This document shows, piece by piece, positions 53,315 to 61,698 of a DNA stretch of 64,000 nucleotides. A program made the position numbers and the translations under genes. The DNA lies in assembly GCA_965223035.1 (NCBI GenBank), contig OZ244980.1:2914001-2978000 (forward strand), written 5' to 3'. This stretch comes from CAMDPA01 sp965223035 (lineage in GTDB: Bacteria; Pseudomonadota; Alphaproteobacteria; Rhizobiales; Hyphomicrobiaceae). Under the pieces are notes generated by a model, which worked only from the letters and a program-made list of their open reading frames with translations, was not told the DNA's origin and did no database searches. Within the stretch, counting starts at the first letter, position 1. Every line of letters starts with the position of its first letter.

Positions 53315-53944
53315 TCAAAGCGGCTCCAGATCTGCCGCCTTAATCCAATTGGCGTGAATTGGAAAGCCCTCCGCGGCGAGCATCGCCACAACCTCAGCCA
53401 GCGGCAACCCAACGATACTGGTGTAAGACCCAATGACCTTTTGCACAAAGCAGCCAGCCAGGCCTTGGATCGCATAACCACCGGCTTTGCCGCGCCATTC
53501 GCGAGACGCGATGTAGGCCTCGATGTCGTCATTGGTCAGGCGCTTGAAGCGCACGCGGGTCTCGACGATCTTGGTTCTGATATGGTCATCGGGCCGAAGC
53601 AGGCACACGCCGGTTAGCACCCGGTGCGACCTGCCCGAGAGCAACTGCAGGGAGGCGACAGCCTCCTCCACCAGCTTTGGCTTCATCAAGATGCGACGGC
53701 CTACGGCCACAACGGTGTCGGCGGAGAGCACGTAAGCATCCGCGACATCACGGTCATTGGCGATTTGGTCGCGCGACGCCTCCGCTTTCGCCCGCGCCAG
53801 GCGCGAGACCAGCGTGCGCGGCATCTCGCCCTTGCGCGGGGTCTCGTCGATGGTCGCTGGGCGCAGCGCGTCCGGGTCGATGCCGGCTTGGGCCAACAAC
53901 ATCAAGCGGCGCGGGGACGAGGATGCCAGCACCAGCTTACGCAC
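53315..53944 (-). CDS. maf: Maf-like nucleotide pyrophosphatase
   Basis: Hydrolyses non-canonical or modified nucleoside triphosphates. The signature LVLASSSPRRLMLLAQAGI, the PRTLVSRLARAKAEA helix and SADTVVAVGRRILMKP, then SGRSHRVLTGVCL and GKAGGYAIQGLAGCFV, are standard. GTG 53944 gives 209 residues, the usual length; the frame continues to an ATG at 54055, which would overlap infA by 41 bp and add a Ser/Ala/Arg-rich arm. It follows infA in the conserved order. Confidence 0.93.
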   Translation of the reverse strand: MRKLVLASSSPRRLMLLAQAGIDPDALRPATIDETPRKGEMPRTLVSRLARAKAEASRDQIANDRDVADAYVLSADTVVAVGRRILMKPKLVEEAVASLQLLSGRSHRVLTGVCLLRPDDHIRTKIVETRVRFKRLTNDDIEAYIASREWRGKAGGYAIQGLAGCFVQKVIGSYTSIVGLPLAEVVAMLAAEGFPIHANWIKAADLEPL

Positions 53945-54014
53945 GGTCCCGGCCTTGCTGGATGCCTCCTTGGCTAAGCTGCGTCGCAGCGTTCCCCGTT
54001 GTGGGCCAATCGCA

Positions 54015-54233
54015 CTACTTAAAGCGGTAAGTAATCCGGCCTTTTGAGAGGTCATAGGGCGTCATCTCGACCTGAACCTTGTCGCCAGCAAGCACGCGAA
54101 TCCTGTTCTTACGCATGCGACCTGCCGTATGGGCGATGATTTCGTGTCCATTCTCAAGCTTTACACGAAACGTAGCGTTCGGTAGCAGCTCGGTCACGAT
54201 GCCGGGGAATTCGAGGAGTTCCTCTTTGGTCAT
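54015..54233 (-). CDS. infA: Translation initiation factor IF-1
   Basis: S1-fold ribosomal A-site factor of 72 residues. The sequence MTKEELLEFPGIVTELLPNATFRVKLENGHEIIAHTAGRMRKNRIRVLAGDKVQVEMTPYDLSKGRITYRFK-type core is complete; only a few positions differ from other alphaproteobacteria. ATG 54233 with normal IF-1 length. It heads the infA–maf–yacG set, which in relatives follows hisD–UPF0262–phosphatase directly; here that first half is 32 kb away. Confidence 0.98.
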   Translation of the reverse strand: MTKEELLEFPGIVTELLPNATFRVKLENGHEIIAHTAGRMRKNRIRVLAGDKVQVEMTPYDLSKGRITYRFK

Positions 54234-54362
54234 GTCACCTCTAGGGATGTTGCAATCTTCGCGCGACAATGCGCCCAGGCATGGACGAAAGCAAGGGGAA
54301 TGCAGCGTCCCCACGCCCACTCGCAAAGATAGTGTTCAAGGCGTGCCATCAAGGCCGCGCCA

Positions 54363-55526
54363 TCAAACCCGCGCGCCAAGGCAGGCGGCCAAAGTGCTGG
54401 CTAGGCGGCGCATCAGTTTGCCGTAAAGGGCGGGTCCGGCAGGTAACTTGAGCCCTTCAGGGTCAAGCACGGCCAATCGCGCGCCGGTTCCTTCAAGGAC
54501 AGTCGACGCCAACTTGCGACTGATTCCCGGTTCGATGAACACGCACATCGCCGGCATCGACTTGATTCGCGCGCGCAGGGTCGACAGGCGCAGGGCTCCG
54601 GGGCGGTCATGCGGGCCCATCACGATACTGCCGATCGGTCTGAGCTGATGGCGACGCTCCAGATACTGGTAGGCGTCGTGTAGGACCAAGAACGGACGAT
54701 CGGCCACCGGTTTCAATGTGCTTGCAAGTTCACGGTCGAGGGCGCCGAGCCGTTTGATCAGGGCTGATGCGTTGGCCGAGAAGCGCGCCGCGGCGCTGGG
54801 ATCGGTGTGCGACAACGCGCGCGCGATGGCGGCCACCATCGCCTTGGCGTTGTTAGGATCGAGCCAGACGTGTGGGTCATAGGGTGTTGTCGCGGTGGTG
54901 GTGGGCCATGCGTTCGGCCATGGTGACCGGGTCGGCGCGGGCCGTTGCGGTCCGCCGCGCTGACCAAGACCTTGCGGGGCGTGACCGACCGGTGCGTCGT
55001 CGGCCCGCTGCGGTGCGAACAAGCCGCCGGCACGGCGCGGCAATCGGGTGACGTTGGCCGCTTCCGCCAGCGTTACGGTGTCCACCGAGCGCGGCAACGC
55101 GCGAAACACGGCGGTGGTAAACGGTTCCAGCGCGGCAGACACCCGAAACACCACATGCGCCCTATGGAGCTTGCGCACATCCGACGGCTTGAGTGCATAA
55201 GTATGCGGAGAGACGGCGCCGGCGATCAGCAAATCCGGGTTTGAGACGCCAGCCATCACCTGTGCGACCAGGGAGTGGATCGGCTTACTGGTGACCACGA
55301 CGCGCAGTTCAGCGCGGGCCGGCTGATGGCCGATAACAAGCAGCCCCGCGAAAAGCAGGACGGCCGGCCCACAGACTGATCGAGCGACTGACCGATAGAC
55401 TGGCCGACAGACCGGCCGAGAGTTTGGCCCAGAGTTTGGCCCAGAGTTTGGCCCAGAGTTTGGCCCAGAGTTTGGCCCAGAGGCCCGCCAATAGCGCAGC
55501 AACCGCGGCTTAAGCTGGCACCGCAT
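54363..55526 (-). CDS. znuA: ZnuA-like metal ABC transporter substrate-binding protein
   Basis: Periplasmic binding protein of the zinc/manganese uptake family. The fold is clear from ELRVVVTSKPIHSLVAQVM, AVSPHTYALKPSDVRKL (metal-binding His), DPHVWLDPNNAKAMVAAI (His) and LVLHDAYQYLERR (His), with a late acidic ligand expected in IEPGI. Two oddities: the signal peptide (VCGPAVLLFAGLLVIGHQPARAE) is preceded by a 12-bp tandem array encoding GPNS repeats, and the histidine-rich loop that usually precedes DPHVWLDP is missing (about 195–220 read PAPTRSPWPNAWPTTTATTP). ATG 55526 is a guess; the frame is open to 55607. No permease or ATPase gene is adjacent. Confidence 0.87.
   Translation of the reverse strand: MRCQLKPRLLRYWRASGPNSGPNSGPNSGPNSGPNSRPVCRPVYRSVARSVCGPAVLLFAGLLVIGHQPARAELRVVVTSKPIHSLVAQVMAGVSNPDLLIAGAVSPHTYALKPSDVRKLHRAHVVFRVSAALEPFTTAVFRALPRSVDTVTLAEAANVTRLPRRAGGLFAPQRADDAPVGHAPQGLGQRGGPQRPAPTRSPWPNAWPTTTATTPYDPHVWLDPNNAKAMVAAIARALSHTDPSAAARFSANASALIKRLGALDRELASTLKPVADRPFLVLHDAYQYLERRHQLRPIGSIVMGPHDRPGALRLSTLRARIKSMPAMCVFIEPGISRKLASTVLEGTGARLAVLDPEGLKLPAGPALYGKLMRRLASTLAACLGARV
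55421..55492. repeat. 12-bp tandem array in the znuA signal-peptide region, 6 copies
   Basis: Six perfect copies of AGTTTGGCCCAG. On the minus strand they encode GPNS repeats at the N-terminus of the ZnuA-like protein, upstream of its hydrophobic signal core. Neighbouring 55375–55420 holds a looser repeat of ACTG/GACCG units that adds RPVCRPVYRSV. Confidence 0.95.
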
Positions 55527-55879
55527 ATGTTGTCCCTTTGAGTCGGATGACCGAGCGTGGATAAACCGCTGCTGACACCGGGTCGCGTCGACCCCTCGGC
55601 ACGTCACGCACTTTGTTACGTTATATCATTGTGTTGGACGGACGCAAGCCGCCTGGTCACCTGGCCGCCTGGCCGCCTGGCCACCTCGCCGCCTGGCCGG
55701 CTGGCAATCGGCGGCGAGGCGCGGAAGACATGGCCACGCGTTGATCGCGACGGCCGGCGGACATGGCCCCACCCCGCAGCGGCCGCTGACCTCGGCGCTG
55801 GCGCCAAACTGCAGCCCTGCGTGGCTGAATACAACGGTATCAGCATCCATCATCGGCGCGAGTCATGTTATCATGCAGC
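55527..55879. other. Intergenic region between znuA and ruvC
   Basis: Contains the divergent promoters. An A+T-rich patch at 55613–55633 (TTGTTACGTTATATCATTG) stands out and has a faint resemblance to Zur sites, but its symmetry is poor. From about 55651 to 55706 a degenerate 9-bp tandem repeat of CTGGCCGCC occurs. No other gene is seen. Confidence 0.45.
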
Positions 55880-56404
55880 ATGCGGGGGCGATTGATTCGG
55901 ATTATCGGCTTGGATCCGGGGTTGCGGCGCACCGGGTGGGGCGTCATCGAGAGCGATGGTGTGCGGCTCGCTTACGTCGGCAGCGGCCACATTGAATCGT
56001 GTTCCGACGAGCCGTTGGCCTATCGGCTGCGCGAAATCTACGAAGGCGTGTGCGGCGTGTTGGCGAGCCACCGACCGCAGGAGGCGGCGGTGGAGGAAAC
56101 CTTCGTCAATGACAATGCGCGGGCCACGCTGAAGCTGGGACAGGCGCGGGGCATAGCCTTGCTAGCCCCGGCGATGAAAGGCCTACCGGTTTGTGAATAC
56201 GCGCCCAATTTGATCAAAAAGACCGTGGTTGGCGCGGGCCGGGCGGATAAACGACAAATCCAAGTGATGGTCGGCATTTTGCTGCCCAAGGTCAAGATCA
56301 TCTGTGCCGATGAGGCGGACGCTCTGGCCATCGCCATTTGTCACGCCAATCATCGAGGACTGAAGACGCTAGCGGCTGCCGCACGGGCCGCATCCAAGGT
56401 GTGA
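55880..56404 (+). CDS. ruvC: Holliday junction resolvase RuvC
   Basis: Endonuclease that cuts Holliday junctions after RuvAB branch migration. Catalytic acids are visible: Asp12 in IIGLDPGLRRTGWGVIE, Glu in AAVEETFVNDNARATLKLGQARG, and the two Asp in ADEADALAIAICHA. ATG 55880 (174 residues) is preferred to 55865. ruvA follows, but hairpin repeat K is wedged between them and ruvB is not next to ruvA. Confidence 0.96.
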   Translation: MRGRLIRIIGLDPGLRRTGWGVIESDGVRLAYVGSGHIESCSDEPLAYRLREIYEGVCGVLASHRPQEAAVEETFVNDNARATLKLGQARGIALLAPAMKGLPVCEYAPNLIKKTVVGAGRADKRQIQVMVGILLPKVKIICADEADALAIAICHANHRGLKTLAAAARAASKV

Positions 56405-56478
56405 GCGGGGTGCGCCCGGTGTTCGATCAACCCACCGATAGGCCGATCGGCCACAACCGAATGCAACGCGCCAGCACC

Positions 56479-56632
56479 TTAGATCATCGCGCCTTAAATC
56501 GGAACCGCAACGCCGATTCCAATTGCGCCGGTTCCGATTTAAGGCGCAAAGATGATCGCTCTTAAAGTGGTGAGCAACTTTCTGCCTTTGATCGGGATCG
56601 TTCCGATTCCGATCAAGGGCAGGTTGCTCTAG
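56479..56632. repeat. CTAG-ended hairpin repeat, copy K (full length, 154 bp)
   Basis: Complete two-module copy in the ruvC–ruvA gap, identical to copy D except for the first base (T for C) and one A-to-G change in the second hairpin. It ends 38 bp before the ruvA start. Confidence 0.96.
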
Positions 56633-56669
56633 CCGGCCCGGCAACTGCGCATCGTGCTGCGGAGGTATG

Positions 56670-57299
56670 ATGATCGGCAAGCTCAAGGGCATCGTCGAAG
56701 CGATCGGCGAAAGCCATTGCGTGATCGACGTCAACGGCGTCGGTTACGAGGTGCAAGCCTCGGCGCGAACGCTGCGCGCCCTAAAGTTGGGCGAGCCAGC
56801 CGCGTTGGCCATTGATACCCACGTGCGTGAAGATGCCATCCGGTTGTTTGGATTTCAGAGCGAGATCGAGCGTTCTTGGTTCCGCATGCTGCAGAATGTG
56901 CAAGGCGTCGGCTCGAAGGTGGCGCTTGCAGTGCTCAGCGTTTTGTCGCCCACCGAGATGGTCAATGCCATTGCGCTCGGCGATTGGAGCGCGGTTGAGC
57001 GCGCGCAGGGTGTCGGCCGCAAGTTGGCGCAGCGAATCACGGCTGAACTGAAGGACAAGGCGCCAGGCTTGGCCGTGGCGGGCCTGCCCACGGGGTCGGC
57101 CGGACTGTCGGCTGCGTCGCCGCCGCCGATCGGGTCGCCGCCAAGCGATGCCGCGGCAGAAGCCATTTCAGCGCTCAGCAACCTCGGCTATCAGCCGGCC
57201 CACGCCACGCAAGCGGTGGCTGTCGCCACCAAGGAACTGGGCGAGGCGGCCGACACGGCTGATCTCATTCGACGCAGCTTAAAGGCACTGGCGCGTTGA
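56670..57299 (+). CDS. ruvA: Holliday junction branch migration protein RuvA
   Basis: Tetrameric junction-binding subunit of RuvAB. Domains in order: OB fold (MIGKLKGIVEAIGESHCVIDVNGVGYEVQ), helix-hairpin-helix region (FRMLQNVQGVGSKVALAVLS and VERAQGVGRKLAQRITAELKDK) and the C-terminal RuvB-binding domain (AISALSNLGYQPAHATQAV) after a Gly/Pro/Ser linker. GGAGG is close before two adjacent ATG codons (56667, 56670); the second has better spacing. 209 residues. ruvB is not downstream; after repeat L comes bioB. Confidence 0.97.
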   Translation: MIGKLKGIVEAIGESHCVIDVNGVGYEVQASARTLRALKLGEPAALAIDTHVREDAIRLFGFQSEIERSWFRMLQNVQGVGSKVALAVLSVLSPTEMVNAIALGDWSAVERAQGVGRKLAQRITAELKDKAPGLAVAGLPTGSAGLSAASPPPIGSPPSDAAAEAISALSNLGYQPAHATQAVAVATKELGEAADTADLIRRSLKALAR

Positions 57300-57320
57300 T
57301 CAGGTGACACACGGCCGGCG

Positions 57321-57406
57321 CTAGAGCAACCTGCCTTTAATCGCAATCGGAACGATCCCGATTAAAGGCAGAAAGTTGCTCTACACTTTAAGGCGCGATG
57401 ATCTAG
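57321..57406. repeat. CTAG-ended hairpin repeat, copy L (86 bp)
   Basis: CTAGAGCAACCTGCC, hairpin TTTAATCG...CCGATTAAA, GGCAGAAAGTTGCTCTACAC, then TTTAAGGCGCGATGATCTAG: a full first module joined to only the right end of the second. It lies between ruvA and bioB; the rest of that gap (57407–57634) shows no gene and no BioR-type palindrome. Confidence 0.95.
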
Positions 57407-57634
57407 GTCATGCCCGGCGAAGGCGGATGAGCCATGGTCCGACCGGGAGCATCGCTGATGGTCTTGCCCCTCCACCTCGGCCTCTCCACCGGTGACCGCG
57501 GCCGCCAGCTAACCCGCCCACCATAGCATTGTGCCCTTCACCACAGATGGCCTCGCACCCCTGGGGACTTGCATGCTAGGTTGGCGCACGCATCGCAAAC
57601 ACGACCAACGTGAACACAAGGAGCGCGTCAACCC

Positions 57635-58648
57635 ATGCAATCGGCCGTGAACGTTGCCGGCATTGCCACACCCGAGCCGCGCCACGATTGGACGCGCGAG
57701 CAGGGGTTGGCGCTCTATAGCGCCGCCTTTAGCGATTTGATGTTTGCCGCTCAGACCGCCCATCGCCGCAACTTCGACGCCAACGAAATTCAGCTCAGTC
57801 GCCTGCTGTCGATCAAAACCGGTGGCTGTCCGGAGGATTGTGGCTACTGCAGCCAGTCGGTGCATTACCAGACCGGCCTGACCGCTACCAAACTGATGCC
57901 GGTGGAGGAGGTCGTCGCCGAGGCGCGAAAGGCAAAAGCGGCTGGTGCCACCCGCTATTGCATGGGCGCTGCTTGGCGTCAGCCTAAGTCGCGCGACATG
58001 GCCGCGGTGTGCCACATGGTCGGGGCGGTCAAGGCGATCGGGCTTGAGACTTGCATGACGCTTGGCATGTTGACGGAGCCAGATGCGCAGCAATTGGCCG
58101 ATGCCGGGCTCGATTATTACAATCACAATATCGATACCTCGGAGCGGTTCTATCATCAGGTGATCACCACGCGAACCTTTGCCGATCGGCTGGACACGCT
58201 GGCGCATGTGCGCGCGGCCGGCATCAAGGTGTGTTGCGGCGGTATTTTAGGGATGGGGGAGGCCGCCGAGGACAGGGTCGATATGCTGGTCGCACTTGCC
58301 AATCTGGCCGAGCCCCCGGAAAGCGTGCCGATCAACATGTTGGTTCCGATCGCCGGCACGCCTTTGGCTAACGCCGACCAACTCGATCGATTGGAGCTGG
58401 TGCGCACGATTGCCACCGCCCGCATTATGATGCCACGCTCCATGGTGCGCCTATCGGCCGGGCGCGCAGCCATGGGTGAGGAATTGCAGGCGCTTTGTTT
58501 CCTGGCCGGCGCTAACTCGATCTTTGTCGGTGACACCTTGCTCACCGCCAGCAACCCCGGTGAAGATGCCGACAGCGCATTGTTGGCCAAGCTTGGCATG
58601 CGGCCGATGCCGAGCACGACAGGTGCGGAGGAGGGCGATGGACGCTGA
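57635..58648 (+). CDS. bioB: Biotin synthase
   Basis: Radical SAM enzyme that inserts sulfur into dethiobiotin. The cluster-binding CxxxCxxC is GGCPEDCGYCSQS (C65, C69, C72), followed by MGAAWRQPKSRDM, GLETCMTLGMLTE, YYNHNIDTSERFYHQVITTRTF and the arginine-containing MPRSMVRLSAGR motif. 337 residues. AAGGAG lies 11 bases upstream of ATG 57635. First gene of the compact operon bioBFDA. Confidence 0.97.
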   Translation: MQSAVNVAGIATPEPRHDWTREQGLALYSAAFSDLMFAAQTAHRRNFDANEIQLSRLLSIKTGGCPEDCGYCSQSVHYQTGLTATKLMPVEEVVAEARKAKAAGATRYCMGAAWRQPKSRDMAAVCHMVGAVKAIGLETCMTLGMLTEPDAQQLADAGLDYYNHNIDTSERFYHQVITTRTFADRLDTLAHVRAAGIKVCCGGILGMGEAAEDRVDMLVALANLAEPPESVPINMLVPIAGTPLANADQLDRLELVRTIATARIMMPRSMVRLSAGRAAMGEELQALCFLAGANSIFVGDTLLTASNPGEDADSALLAKLGMRPMPSTTGAEEGDGR

Positions 58649-59765
58649 GGTTCAGCGTGCGTTGTCTGAGCTTGAGGCGCGCGGGCGGCTGCGCGCACTC
58701 ATGCCGCGCATCGGCCACGACTTCACCTCCAATGATTATCTTGGCTTGGCCGAGTCAACGTTGCTGCAAGATGCCGTCCGTGCCGCGCTCGATCGAGGCG
58801 TACCGGCGGGCGCCGGGGGCTCCCGCCTGCTGCGCGGCAATCATCCTGAGCACCAAGCCCTCGAAGAGGATGCCGCGGCACACTATGGAGCCGAGGCGGC
58901 GCTGTTTTTCGCCAGCGGCTTTTTGGCCAACTATGCCATTTTCTCGACGTTGCCACAGCGTGGCGATCTCGTCGTGCACGACGTGTTGATCCACGCCAGC
59001 GCGCACGATGGCTTGCGCGCCGGTCGGGCGGAACGTGCGCAAGCACAGCACAATGACACCCAGTCCTTCGCGGACGAGATTGCGCACTGGCGCCGTCATG
59101 GGGGGCGCGGACGCATTTGGATCGCAGTTGAAAGTTTGTACAGCATGGACGGCGATCGCGCGCCGTTGCAGGAGTTGATCGAGCTGGCCGATCGGCATCA
59201 GGCCATGTTGGTGATCGATGAAGCCCACGCCACCGGCGTGTTCGGTCCCGATGGGCGCGGGCTCGGCGCCCACCTGGAGGGCCGCCAAAACGTGATCACG
59301 CTGCATACCTGTGGCAAGGCGCTGGGAGCGGTCGGGGCGTTGGTCTGCACCTCGGCGGCAATCCGGGATTTTTTGGTCAACCGCTGTCGGCCCTTCATAT
59401 ATGCCACCGCACCGTCGCCGTTGATGGCGGCCACCGTGCGTGAAGCGCTGCGCATTTGTCGGTGCCACCCGGAACGACGGCAACGGCTGCAAGATCTCTA
59501 TCAACTGGCGGCACGCGAGCTCGAACGGCGCTGCGCGGTGGCTCCCAGCGGCTCGCAAATCCTGCCCGTGATCGTCGGGCAGGACGAACGTGCGGTCCGC
59601 CTGGCCGCGGCGCTGCGCAGGGCGGGCTTTGACGTCCGCGCGATCCGCCCGCCGACGGTGCCGGAGGGGACCGCGCGATTGCGGCTGGCGGTCACGCTCA
59701 ACGTCGATGCCGACGTCATTCACCACCTGGTCTCGGCATTGGCCGACGCGATGGCTGAGGCTTGA
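58638..59765 (+). CDS. bioF: 8-amino-7-oxononanoate synthase
   Basis: PLP enzyme that joins pimeloyl thioester and alanine. SNDYLGLAES near residue 30, GAGGSRLLRGNHPEHQALEEDAA, VIDEAHATGVFGPDGRGLG and the PLP-lysine in LHTCGKALGAVGALVC define it. ATG 58638 overlaps the end of bioB by 11 bp and has GGAGGAGG in front; the frame is open further upstream inside bioB. 375 residues. The operon has no bioC, bioH or other pimeloyl gene. Confidence 0.96.
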   Translation: MDAEVQRALSELEARGRLRALMPRIGHDFTSNDYLGLAESTLLQDAVRAALDRGVPAGAGGSRLLRGNHPEHQALEEDAAAHYGAEAALFFASGFLANYAIFSTLPQRGDLVVHDVLIHASAHDGLRAGRAERAQAQHNDTQSFADEIAHWRRHGGRGRIWIAVESLYSMDGDRAPLQELIELADRHQAMLVIDEAHATGVFGPDGRGLGAHLEGRQNVITLHTCGKALGAVGALVCTSAAIRDFLVNRCRPFIYATAPSPLMAATVREALRICRCHPERRQRLQDLYQLAARELERRCAVAPSGSQILPVIVGQDERAVRLAAALRRAGFDVRAIRPPTVPEGTARLRLAVTLNVDADVIHHLVSALADAMAEA

Positions 59766-60430
59766 TGGATCCAGAACCCGCCCGTCCCTGCTTTGTGATC
59801 ACCGGCACCGACACCGGTGTCGGCAAAACCGTGTTCGCCGCGGCGCTGGCCCGCGCTTTGGATGCCTATTATTGGAAGCCGGTTCAGGCCGGCACCGGGG
59901 AGGAAACGGATACCGCGGCGGTGCAACGGTTAACGGGCCTGCCCAGCGAACGCTTGTTGGCCGAGGCTTACCGCCTGCGACAGCCTGAGGCGCCGCACTT
60001 TGCTGCGCTCCGGGAGGGGGTTGCAATTGAGGTTGGCAAGCTGACGTTACCGGCAACCGGAGGCCAGGCGCTGGTGGTGGAAGGGGTCGGCGGTCTGTTG
60101 GTGCCGCTCGCCAAGCAGGTGTTGCTGGCCGACGTGATCGCGGGGTGGGACCAACCCGTGATTGTTTGCGCGCGCACCCGATTGGGCACCATCAACCACA
60201 CTTTGTTGACGCTTGAGGTGGCCCGTGCACGCGGCCTGCGGGTGCATGGGGTGGCCTTCATCGGCTTTGCGGAGCCGGAGGTCGAGCAGCTGATCGTTGA
60301 GTTGGGACAGGTGCGGCGGTTGGGGCGGTTACCGATGCTGGCGCCGCTCAATCGACAAACGCTGGTCGATGCGTTCGCGGTCGGCTTTGAGCTGGATGAC
60401 TTCGCGTCGGCGGCAGGGGGAGCCCGATGA
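59765..60430 (+). CDS. bioD: Dethiobiotin synthetase
   Basis: ATP-dependent ring closure of diaminopelargonate to dethiobiotin. The P-loop is ITGTDTGVGKTVFAAALA, with YWKPVQAGTGEETDT and the EGVGGLLVPL segment following. The start ATG 59765 uses the last base of the bioF stop (TGATG). 221 residues. The position before bioA and the ATGA overlap with it show translational coupling. Confidence 0.96.
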   Translation: MDPEPARPCFVITGTDTGVGKTVFAAALARALDAYYWKPVQAGTGEETDTAAVQRLTGLPSERLLAEAYRLRQPEAPHFAALREGVAIEVGKLTLPATGGQALVVEGVGGLLVPLAKQVLLADVIAGWDQPVIVCARTRLGTINHTLLTLEVARARGLRVHGVAFIGFAEPEVEQLIVELGQVRRLGRLPMLAPLNRQTLVDAFAVGFELDDFASAAGGAR

Positions 60431-61698
60431 ATCCTGCTCGCTCGCCCGTCTGGCATCCGTTTACCCAGCATGCCCTACTGAACGACCTGCCCGTGATCAC
60501 CAGGGCGGAGGGTGCCTGGCTGCACGCCGGCAATGGCCGTGCGCTGCTGGATGCCATCTCTTCGTGGTGGGTGATCACGCACGGCCACCGCTATGCCCCG
60601 ATCATCGACGCCATCTGCGCGCAATCGCAGGCGCTCGATCAGGTCCTTTTCGCCGGGCTCAGCCACCAACCCGCCGAGGATTTGGCGCGGCAGTTGATCG
60701 CGATCGCGCCCGAAGGCTTGAGCCACGTGTTCTACTCCGACAGCGGCTCGACCGCGGTGGAGGTGGCACTCAAGATGGCGCTCGGATATTGGCGCCATCT
60801 CGGCGCGTCAAGGCACCGGATCATCGCCTTGCAGCACGCCTACCATGGCGATACCGTCGGCGCGATGTCGGCCGGCGCCCGCGGGGTGTTCAGCGCGCCC
60901 TACGCCCCATTGTTGTTTGAGGTGGCGCGGATCCCGTTTCCCAGCGAAGGACAGGCGGAAGCAACGCTGCAGGCGTTGGAGCGCGAATGCCGGCGCGGCG
61001 ACGCGGCCGCGTTGATCGTTGAGCCGCTGATCCTCGGCGCCGGTGGCATGCTGGTCTATTCGCCCCAGGTGCTGGCGGCCATGCGCCAGGTCTGTGCGCG
61101 TCACGAGGTGCTGTTCATCGCCGATGAGGTGATGACCGGCTGGGGGCGAACGGGCACGCTGTTGGCCTCGACCCAAGCCGACGTCGTGCCCGACATTTTA
61201 TGCCTGGCCAAGGGCTTGACCGGCGGCGCGTTGCCGCTGGCGGTGACGCTGTGTCGACCCGAGATCTTCGACGCGCATTATTCGACGGATCGCGCCCGCA
61301 CATTTTTTCATTCCAGCTCATACACGGCCAACCCGATCGCCTGTGCCGCCGCGTTGGCCAACCTCAAGGTATGGCGTGATGAGCCGGTGCTGCAGCGAAT
61401 CAGCACGCTGGCCGGTCGGCAACGGGAATGGGCGCAACGCTGGCGGGGCGACGAGCGTTTCGCGCGGGTCAGACACATCGGCACCATCGTCGCGTTGGAC
61501 GTCGCGGTCCCGGATGGCGGTTATTTGGCCGGTGTCGGCCCACGGCTTTACGACGCGTTCTTAAAGCGAGACCTGTTGTTGCGGCCGCTCGGCAATACCA
61601 TTTACGTGATGCCGCCCTACTGCATCACCGCCGACGAGTTGAGCGCCGTCTACGACGGCATCGATCGGGTCGTGAGCCAGGCGCTGCGTGGCGCCTAG
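60427..61698 (+). CDS. bioA: Adenosylmethionine-8-amino-7-oxononanoate aminotransferase
   Basis: PLP enzyme that uses SAM as amino donor to make diaminopelargonate. WHPFTQHALLNDLPVITRAEGAWL at the start, SSWWVITHGHRY, FYSDSGSTAVEVALKMALGYW, ADEVMTGWGRTGTL and the PLP-lysine in CLAKGLTGGALPLAVTL fit BioA. 423 residues. The stop codon TAG (61696–61698) belongs to the CTAG that opens hairpin repeat M. Confidence 0.97.
   Translation: MNPARSPVWHPFTQHALLNDLPVITRAEGAWLHAGNGRALLDAISSWWVITHGHRYAPIIDAICAQSQALDQVLFAGLSHQPAEDLARQLIAIAPEGLSHVFYSDSGSTAVEVALKMALGYWRHLGASRHRIIALQHAYHGDTVGAMSAGARGVFSAPYAPLLFEVARIPFPSEGQAEATLQALERECRRGDAAALIVEPLILGAGGMLVYSPQVLAAMRQVCARHEVLFIADEVMTGWGRTGTLLASTQADVVPDILCLAKGLTGGALPLAVTLCRPEIFDAHYSTDRARTFFHSSSYTANPIACAAALANLKVWRDEPVLQRISTLAGRQREWAQRWRGDERFARVRHIGTIVALDVAVPDGGYLAGVGPRLYDAFLKRDLLLRPLGNTIYVMPPYCITADELSAVYDGIDRVVSQALRGA

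Noticed and set aside
55613..55633. Zur operator upstream of the ZnuA-like gene
   Set aside because: The A+T-rich patch resembles Zur sites only loosely; the arms match at about six of ten positions.
57407..57634. BioR or BirA operator upstream of bioB
   Set aside because: No TTATCTATAA-type palindrome or other clear inverted repeat was found in the gap.
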